From Triplophysa rosa (taxonomy: Eukaryota; Chordata; Actinopteri; Cypriniformes; Nemacheilidae): a stretch of DNA of 64,000 nt. Positions 57,966 to 64,000 of this stretch are shown one piece after another. How positions within the stretch are numbered: the stretch's first letter is position 1; every line of letters begins with the position of its first letter. The notes under the pieces are model-generated. The model did not search any database. It was given only the letters and a program-made list of their open reading frames with translations, and was not told where the DNA came from. The stretch is from assembly GCF_024868665.1 (NCBI RefSeq), contig NC_079897.1, forward strand, positions 6,430,912-6,494,911, given 5' to 3'. Position numbers and translations under genes: made by a program.

Positions 57966-58773
57966 CATTTGTTTCAGTACTGACAATGTTACATTCATTC
58001 TTGTTTTGAATAAAATGCATTGTTATTTTGTTCCCAATTCAAAAGGAGGCACATACTGCAAAAGAAGACTGTTTTAACACTTGTATGCATTTTACCCACT
58101 TAAAGGGCTGGTTCACCCAAAAATGACAATTCTGTCATCAATTACTCACCCTTTGTTTGTTGCAAACCTGTATGAATTTCTTGGTTCGTTTTTGTGGCTG
58201 TAAAATTTTTATTTTTGTGTATGAGTCCATACAGTAGTGAAACACATAACAATATTTGCATTTGATTTGACGGTTTATTGTAATAAATCTAAAAAATCTA
58301 AAAGGTGTGTATTATAGAGTACACACACATGAACACAGTACAGTAAGTTTTGTGGCTGTAAGCCATTCCCTTTAAATGCTATTGAACTTTTAAAAATGGT
58401 ATTTTTGTGTATGTGTCCATACAGAAGTGAAACACATAGGGATATTTACATATGATTTGACGGCTTATTATAATAAATATCAAAAATCTAAATGGTGTGC
58501 ATTATAGCTGACACACACATGAACACAGTATAGTAAGTTTTGTGGCTGTAAGTCATTCCCTTTAAATGCTATTGAGCTTATATGAATACGAATATTTTAA
58601 TGTGTATGTAACTTTAGAGACGGTCCCTAAATTCACGAATATCGAACGTCCAACGTCAAACCAACTTTTTGCCAGTAATGCCTACTGCTATGATTGGATA
58701 GCAGTTTGCGTAGTAAACTTAGTTGGAGCCTTCTGTGAATTTTGTTAGAGACCTAACGTTAGGTTACACATTT

Positions 58774-59418
58774 GCCCTATTCGCACGGGATTCGTATTAT
58801 CTGGGGACCTTGTGTGATTTATAAATTACCTCCCCACATCTGTATTTAATGTGCCGCATTCGCACGGGATAAATGAAGCCTGTGATCTTACTCAAATTTA
58901 CTGACTTATTTCCCGGATGTGATGGCAAGGCTTTGTGTATAGTTTGTATAGCCTATAGTTGTATGGTGTTTAATGATATATGACCGTACCTGTCAGCATT
59001 TGAGACCCGTGATCGCGAACCGGACACAAGATCAACACGATCATGGGTCTCAAATGTTACGAGAGTTTCTATGAGAAATAAACAAACAGGAGACTCCCGG
59101 TAACTTATTGACATGACCCAGCACCCCAAATAATACCAAAACACTTCAAAACAGCCTCCATTATTCTAAAACGGTGGATAAAACCTTTAAAAATGATATA
59201 CGAGCCCGCCAAATCACAGAGATGCCGATTCGCACCGGACTAATATTATCACAGGACCTTGGTGTTCGTCAAAATATGGTAGGTAATTTGTGGGGGAATT
59301 TTTACTTTACAAATTACAGACATGGCCAATTCACAAGGGATTAAGATCACAGACATCCTCTGCAGTATTACAAATGACTAGAGGTCCCCAGGTAATACTA
59401 ATCACGTGCGAATAGGGC
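58774..59418. mobile_element. MITE with GCCCTATTCGCACG ends
   Basis: Ends GCCCTATTCGCACGGGATTC and CACGTGCGAATAGGGC are inverted, followed inward by GGGGACC and GGTCCCC. The GATTCGCAC[CG]GG motif is repeated internally. No flanking duplication was confirmed. Confidence 0.65.
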
Positions 59419-59848
59419 TCAGGGCATATCAAGCGATCTCTAACAAAGCAATAGTGACGCATCGTACAAAAATGTTGTACTCACATAAGATTGCTGCGCC
59501 ATTCCTATCGGATCCAATATTGACGGCACAGCACTGTTTTTAATTTTAGTCTCGCCGCAAATCCAGCATTGACCTGTGCCTTGTTCACAATGGAATCCGC
59601 GGTAATGTTTTACCCATGTGAGCTGGAACGTCTTTAAAAATAAACTTCAACCATGCATTACTAATGTCGGAATCCGAAGGAAGGTTATGCAGCGACTGTG
59701 TTCTTCAACAACCATGCACTGACTGCACAATATTTTGCGATCGTTAACGGCATGTTTATTGCTTGCTCGCTCTATCTATCTGGTATTCAGTGGGCGGGGC
59801 TAGAGAAGTAGTCATTGATATTCTTCTGTGGAGGCGGTGTTCAACCTA
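59419..59848. other. Unique sequence before the retrotransposon
   Basis: No gene is supported; a GGGCGGGGC motif lies near 59791. Confidence 0.4.
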
Positions 59849-59853
59849 GGTAC

Positions 59854-60017
59854 TGTTGTGTTTAGGAAAGTTGTATTAACAACAAGTGGAGGTCACACAC
59901 ACGGCTTGAGCGAATCACCTCAGTTTACTATATTGTGTCACTCACTCTCACAACGCATGCGCACATCAGATAACCATATAACATAGTGGCCGAAAATAGG
60001 ACATGCAGGATATAACA
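59854..60017 (-). repeat. 3' LTR of the gypsy element, 164 bp
   Basis: On the minus strand it starts TGTTATATCCTGCATGTCC and ends TAAACACAACA, i.e. TG...CA. It is the complete LTR copy. Its first 110 bases match the other end with a few substitutions. Confidence 0.9.
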
Positions 60018-60033
60018 CCCCCCCCCCTTTTTT
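60018..60033 (-). other. Polypurine tract of the gypsy element
   Basis: AAAAAAGGGGGGGGGG on the minus strand directly abuts the 3' LTR, the expected plus-strand primer site. Confidence 0.85.
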
Positions 60034-60088
60034 AGAACTAAACAAACTCTGTGTACAGGAACTATAAGTAGAAAGAGATGGCTAGCAC

Positions 60089-60708
60089 CTAAGCATGAAA
60101 GTAAGTAACAAAGTCCTTCAGGTATTCAGGATGAGCCCTTGCTCGGACCGGCCGACCCTCCGATGGTACCGATTGTGGCACATCCTGGGCATCCTGAGTA
60201 TCAGCAATCAGTGGCCGAAGGGGTCGAGACCCTACTGCTGGCAGAGATAGTTGTGGGACCTCCCTGACAGGGGATCCTTGAAACGCCCGGCCTGGCCATG
60301 GCTGCACTGCCATTGGTAATGGCGGAAGAGCTCCGTTCTGTGCGGCTCCAACACTAGGCTCCCTCGCCTGTGAGCACGTAGATGGGGTGAAAGGGATTGC
60401 CACCTTCCATAGTCTACTAGCATGCCAGCGGGAGCCATCGCTCAACAAGAATGTAGCTGACGCTAATTGACGAGCCACCTGGAGGGGTTTGGACCAAAAT
60501 TATGACAATTATGACATTTCCGCACCCAGTCCAGAACTGTTATCTTACTCCGCTTGACCTTATGTCTCTTGTCAAAGTTGTCCTTCATTTGTCTCTGGTT
60601 TGAAGTTACAGCAGCTTTGGCTGCTGCCTGCCTCTGCTGGTTACAGTTCTTGTGGTCTGAATCTGTCCAATGGCAATTCCATCTCTCGGCCAAGCATGAG
60701 CAAAGCAA
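60089..60708 (-). pseudogene. Gypsy pol 3' end (integrase C-terminal region)
   Basis: Two overlapping frames carry the tail. The first (60463-60708) has QRQMKDNFDKRHKVKR after a frameshift near 60640. The second (60089-60478) ends GRPVRARAHPEYLKDFVTYF, a sequence typical of the C-terminus of fish gypsy integrases. They belong to one original reading frame broken by small indels. Confidence 0.75.
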
Positions 60709-62722
60709 GAGAAGCCTGGGTGGTGGTGTGCTGACTAGCTCTGTAATGCATCAACGTTAGATTGAGTGCTGCCTGAAACGTGTACCCCTGGACCATGTGT
60801 GCACGAATGCCTTTCTTGAGACTTTGATTGAACCTTTCAACCCCGCCGTTTGCCTGGGGATGGTAAAGTGCAGCTCGGATATGCTTAATTCCTCTACTGC
60901 AGAGGAAGGTGGAGAAGTCAGCAGAAGTAAACTGCGGGCCATTGTCCGTAGTGATGCCACGGGGCATGCCTCAGCGAGCAAACAGACTCTCCAGTATCTG
61001 TGTGATGGTCTGTGATGTCACAGACGTTCCAGCTGGTACTACCTCCGGCCATTTAGAGTGGAGATCATACACAACCACCAGAAAGCGCTGGTGATGGGGA
61101 ATGCCGCGACCATGAATTTCCCCACAAAAGTCTAGTTGAAGGTGCTCCCATGGACGAGATGGCCATGGAACAGGCTGCAACGGGGTTGGAACAGGTTGTC
61201 CAGACTTTCCACTAAGGAGGCATGGTTCACAGTCTCTGACCAGTCCTTCAATGTCGTGATCAATGCCCGGCCACCAGACAAGGTCCCGGCATCTTTGCTT
61301 AAGCTTTACAATGCCTAAATGCCCCTCGTGTGCCATTGATAGGACTCGTGCGCGCAGGCTCCCAGAGACAATGGTACAACAGCCTCTTGAGACACAGACA
61401 TCGGCCCAACATGACAGTTCATTTTGAATTTTAGCAAAAGATTTGAACTCCTCAGACACACGCGCTGGCCAGCCCGAGCGTATATATTTGTGGAGTATTG
61501 TTAGTGTGGGGTCACACTCAGACTCCCTTTGCAGCTCCTCCAGGGAGACCGACGCCCGCAGAGGTGCGTGGAGCATTTGAATCAGCTCTGGCTCCATTTC
61601 CTCACTGCCTGGTGAGGCTATTAGTGTAGGTGCATCAATTGATCGAGAAAGGAGATCAGCGACCATGTTGTCCTTCCCTGGCATGAATTTGAGTTGATAG
61701 TCATACTGCCTCAGACGCTCACTCCATCTGTGCAGACGCAAGGGCTTATGTCCTGAGCCAGAGGTTGACAAGAGCATGGTCAGAGCCTGATGATCCGTAC
61801 GGAGGGTGAAACATCGAACATATAGGAAGAGATGCCATCTTTCTGTCGCCCACACACATGCGAGGGCCTCACGTTCACCCACAGAGTAGCACTGTTCCGT
61901 GGGGGTCAAAGCTCTGGAGGCGAATGCTATTAGTCTCTCCACCCCGTCCTGCTCCTGCGACAACACTGCTCCCAGGGCCTGTGTGGAGGCATCACAGGTG
62001 ACAATAGGCAGACTGTCAGGGTCAAAGTGGGCCAGGACAGGAGGTGTGGTCAGCTGGGATTTCAGTGTTCGAATAGCCTCAGAGCATGCTGCATTCCAGT
62101 TCCATGTCTCCTCTTGCTTCAGTAACTGGCGAAGTGGCGCTGTGGTTTGGGAGTACTGAGGCAGGAACCGGAGGAAATAGGCTGTCATGCCCAGGAATGA
62201 GGCCACTTGGGAGGCAGAGGTGGGCTCTGGGATCCTATGTATTGCCTCGATGTTTGACTGAAGAGGGGTGATACCCCTAGAGGTGAGGCAGTACCCAACA
62301 AAGTCTATGGCTGAAGCTGCAAATGTGCATTTCTCTCCATTTAAAGTAAGGTTATGCGCCATGAGAGCACTGGTTACCTTGCTGAGATGGTCGCTATGGG
62401 TCTGGACGTTCGATGCATGGACCACTATGTCATCCAGATATATTGCCACTCCAGGAATGCCAGCTAAGATGGTGGTCATCACCTTTTGAAAACAACTGGG
62501 GGCAGAGCTTAGACCAAATGGCATGCGTGTATAACGAAATACCCCAGCATGTGTGACGAATGCTGTAAGGTCCCTGCTAGAAGGGTGAAGCGGCACTTGG
62601 AGATAACCTTGGCACAGATCCAGTTTCGTAAAAACCGTCGAACCGTAAAAGTGAGCTGTCAGTTCCTTGACTGTGGGGTACTTGTCAGGGATAACAGCCT
62701 TATTTACGGAGCGCAGATCCAC
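60641..62722 (-). pseudogene. Gypsy pol: reverse transcriptase, RNase H, integrase
   Basis: Residue numbers count from the methionine at 62722. Reverse transcriptase has KLDL (Asp35), MPFGLSSAP and the YLDD box at 95-98. RNase H has TCDAS (Asp244), Glu283-Glu285 region and RTDHQ (Asp310). Integrase has the H465/H468-C498/C501 zinc motif and Asp532 in QLDFCGE; the second catalytic Asp (TTDNGPQFTS) lies after an in-frame TGA at 60971-60973. Another in-frame TGA just upstream of 62722 cuts off the reverse transcriptase N-terminus (GIIEPINASPWISN is readable above it). Confidence 0.92.
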
Positions 62723-62765
62723 ACAAACTCATATCCCTCCCGATTTATTTTTCGCAATGACCAGG

Positions 62766-63404
62766 TTAGAGATCCAGGGAGATGCATTGATTGGCTCGAT
62801 AATCCCCTTGTCTAGCAATCACGTCAACCTCCTGCAGAGCTAGAGGAATTCGGCACAGTGGTTGTATGACTGGCGGCACACCGGGGTCCACCAAGGGCCT
62901 GTGGGTAAAAGTGCTAAGGCAGCCCAGTCCTTTGAACAGCGATGGCCACCTCTGTTGCCAGGTGGATGTGACATGGTAGATATCAGAGCCCTTATTATCT
63001 TGAAGTGTAAACCCCAAGCTGGTACTGGTAAATAAATCAAGTCCCAGGAGGTTTGCTCCCCGCTCGGTAATATAGAATGGGAATGATGGCAGGTGTTTAG
63101 AGCCGTAGCGTACTGAGACCCGGAGAACACCACGCATTGCAATCTTCTGCATGTCATAGCCACAGAGGGATGTGCAGGGATGCTGTAATGGCAGATGTGA
63201 GAAGAACTTGTGATACGTACTGGCATTAAGCAGTGATGCAGCTGCGCCCATGTCCATCAGAAGTGGCAGGCTTACCTCATCCAGCAGCACAGTGCATGTC
63301 CTAAAAGCCACCTGACCAGCTGACACATGTCTGATTTCGGTGTAATCATTATGGACGGGCAGAGGTCTCCCCCGTGTTGCTTGTGTAGCAGGAGCTGACG
63401 GCAA
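62766..63404 (-). pseudogene. Gypsy aspartic protease region
   Basis: The 212-codon frame includes LPLLMDMGAAASLLN; the usual D-T/S-G active-site triplet reads Asp51-Met-Gly, which would be inactivating. The frame runs into the reverse transcriptase region and then leaves it by a one-base shift near 62810. Confidence 0.8.
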
Positions 63405-63425
63405 ACTTTTGCGAAGTGTTTTTTT

Positions 63426-63854
63426 TTAAGACTGCAGAGCTGCCTCCACCTGCAGTGCAATGACAACAGCTTGGTTCAGTGTTAGCTCGTCGGGTTCTAG
63501 CAACAGTTTTTGCCGAGTCTTTTCACACAGTATCCCTTCAATAAGCTGATCACGAACGATCTGATCCTGAAGTGATCCATACTTGCAAGAGCGCGCCATG
63601 TCACGCAGATCAGTCACATATTTTTGCACCGACTCACCCGGTCGCTGAAGCCATTTGCATGGCTTGTATTGTCGGAGTATGACTCGCTGCTGGCCCGTAA
63701 AGTGATTAGCGAGAGACGTGACAGCTTCCTCATAAGTCTGCGCTTCCCTGAGAGCACGATAAATCCTCTGTCCCTCCGCCCCGAGGCAGTGACGAAGCAG
63801 AGTGATTTTTCTCTGATCGGAGAAATCATTGTAGTCCATGGCCTCGAGATACAA
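63426..63854 (-). pseudogene. Gypsy gag, N-terminally truncated
   Basis: A 142-codon frame contains ITLLRHCLGAEGQRIYRAL, the retrotransposon Gag/capsid pattern (RKITLLRHCLG...LREAQTYEEAV...RPGESVQKYV...LRD.A). The N-terminal part is lost at the junction with the LTR near 63884. No zinc knuckle is visible in what remains. Confidence 0.85.
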
Positions 63855-63883
63855 GGTGAAGCCATCAATCCAGCTTGCCCATG

Positions 63884-63993
63884 GAGCGAATCACCTCAGT
63901 TTACTATATTGTGTCACTCACTCTCACAACGCATGCGCACATCAGATAACCACATAACCTAGTGGCCGAAAACAGGACATGCAGGATATAACA
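63884..63993 (-). repeat. Partial 5' LTR of the gypsy element
   Basis: Matches 59908-60017 with a handful of differences. The last 54 bases of the LTR are missing at the gag side. Confidence 0.9.
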
Positions 63994-64000
63994 GGTACAT

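Larger units (their letters stand above)
56449..58676. mobile_element. DNA element with long terminal inverted repeats
   Basis: About 265 bp at the left (56449-56715) is inverted at the right (about 58391-58676): both contain GACGTTCGATATTCGTGAAT and TTACAGCCACAAAACTTACT or their complements. Perfect 8-bp duplications AATGCCTA lie at 56441-56448 and 58677-58684, pointing to a hAT-like mechanism. The right repeat is partly duplicated in tandem (about 58188-58390, offset about 189 bp). Inside are a second foldback (56731-56995), microsatellites near 57297-57324 and 57365-57381, a coding-like fragment, and half of an Angel-like MITE (58098-58186). Confidence 0.8.
59854..63993 (-). mobile_element. 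Ty3/gypsy LTR retrotransposon, defective
   Basis: A 4.14-kb element is bounded by the 5-bp duplication GGTAC at 59849-59853 and 63994-63998. Coding order on the minus strand is gag, protease, reverse transcriptase, RNase H, integrase, the Ty3/gypsy order. The 5' end is rearranged: only 110 bp of the 5' LTR remain, fused directly to mid-gag, so primer-binding site and gag N-terminus are missing. Pol carries at least two frameshifts and two in-frame stops, so it cannot be autonomous. No envelope frame is seen. Confidence 0.93.

Noticed and set aside
60554..62815. Plus-strand frames over the gypsy element
   Set aside because: Antisense shadows of pol.

Overview
The window looks like nuclear DNA of a teleost, most likely a cyprinid: intron-containing vertebrate genes sit in AT-rich sequence crowded with hAT-type and Angel-like MITEs, Tc1/mariner, PIF/Harbinger-like, L2 LINE, tRNA-derived SINE and Ty3/gypsy copies. 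No prokaryotic, organellar or viral genome is present. I recognise three protein-coding host genes and one tRNA gene.

Layout. 1-10160: no host gene. Five DNA transposons, each with an intact target-site duplication (TSD), are stacked here; one is an apparently intact Tc1-family element with a full transposase (4052-5621), and another interrupts the first coding exon of an older gene-like sequence (5872-7158). 10167-13615: a three-level nest of transposons. 14200-22440: MITEs and unique sequence. 22452-23195: the single coding exon of plekhf2 (phafin2, PH + FYVE) on the + strand. 23196-36120: probable plekhf2 3' UTR, then intergenic DNA with MITEs, a 1.43-kb hAT element and a perfect 42-bp hairpin. 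36128-51237: a 16-exon + strand gene reconstructed from splice sites and reading phase, coding for about 622 residues, best read as cd6 (lymphocyte scavenger-receptor cysteine-rich receptor). 51864-55731: cfap418 (C8orf37 homologue) on the - strand, six exons, 203 residues, convergent with cd6. 55935-56016: tRNA-Ser(AGA), - strand. 56449-59418: two further DNA elements. 59854-63993: a defective Ty3/gypsy retrotransposon on the - strand, bounded by GGTAC duplications, ending just inside the window.

Biology. plekhf2 and cfap418 are, from memory, close neighbours on human 8q22.1, so this is a conserved block; cd6 between them is not the mammalian arrangement (human CD6 lies beside CD5 on chromosome 11). 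The most interesting host feature is the cytoplasmic tail of the cd6-like gene: small phase-1 exons in an alternating A-B array, the A type repeatedly encoding an STSSGExYQN motif, which multiplies potential phosphotyrosine docking sites. One intron in this gene and one in cfap418 use GC-AG splice sites, since the available GT sites break the frame.

Limits: exon boundaries come from splice consensus and phase only, with no transcript evidence; transposon families are named from termini, TSD length and motifs, not database matches; the 5' non-coding exon of plekhf2 was not found.
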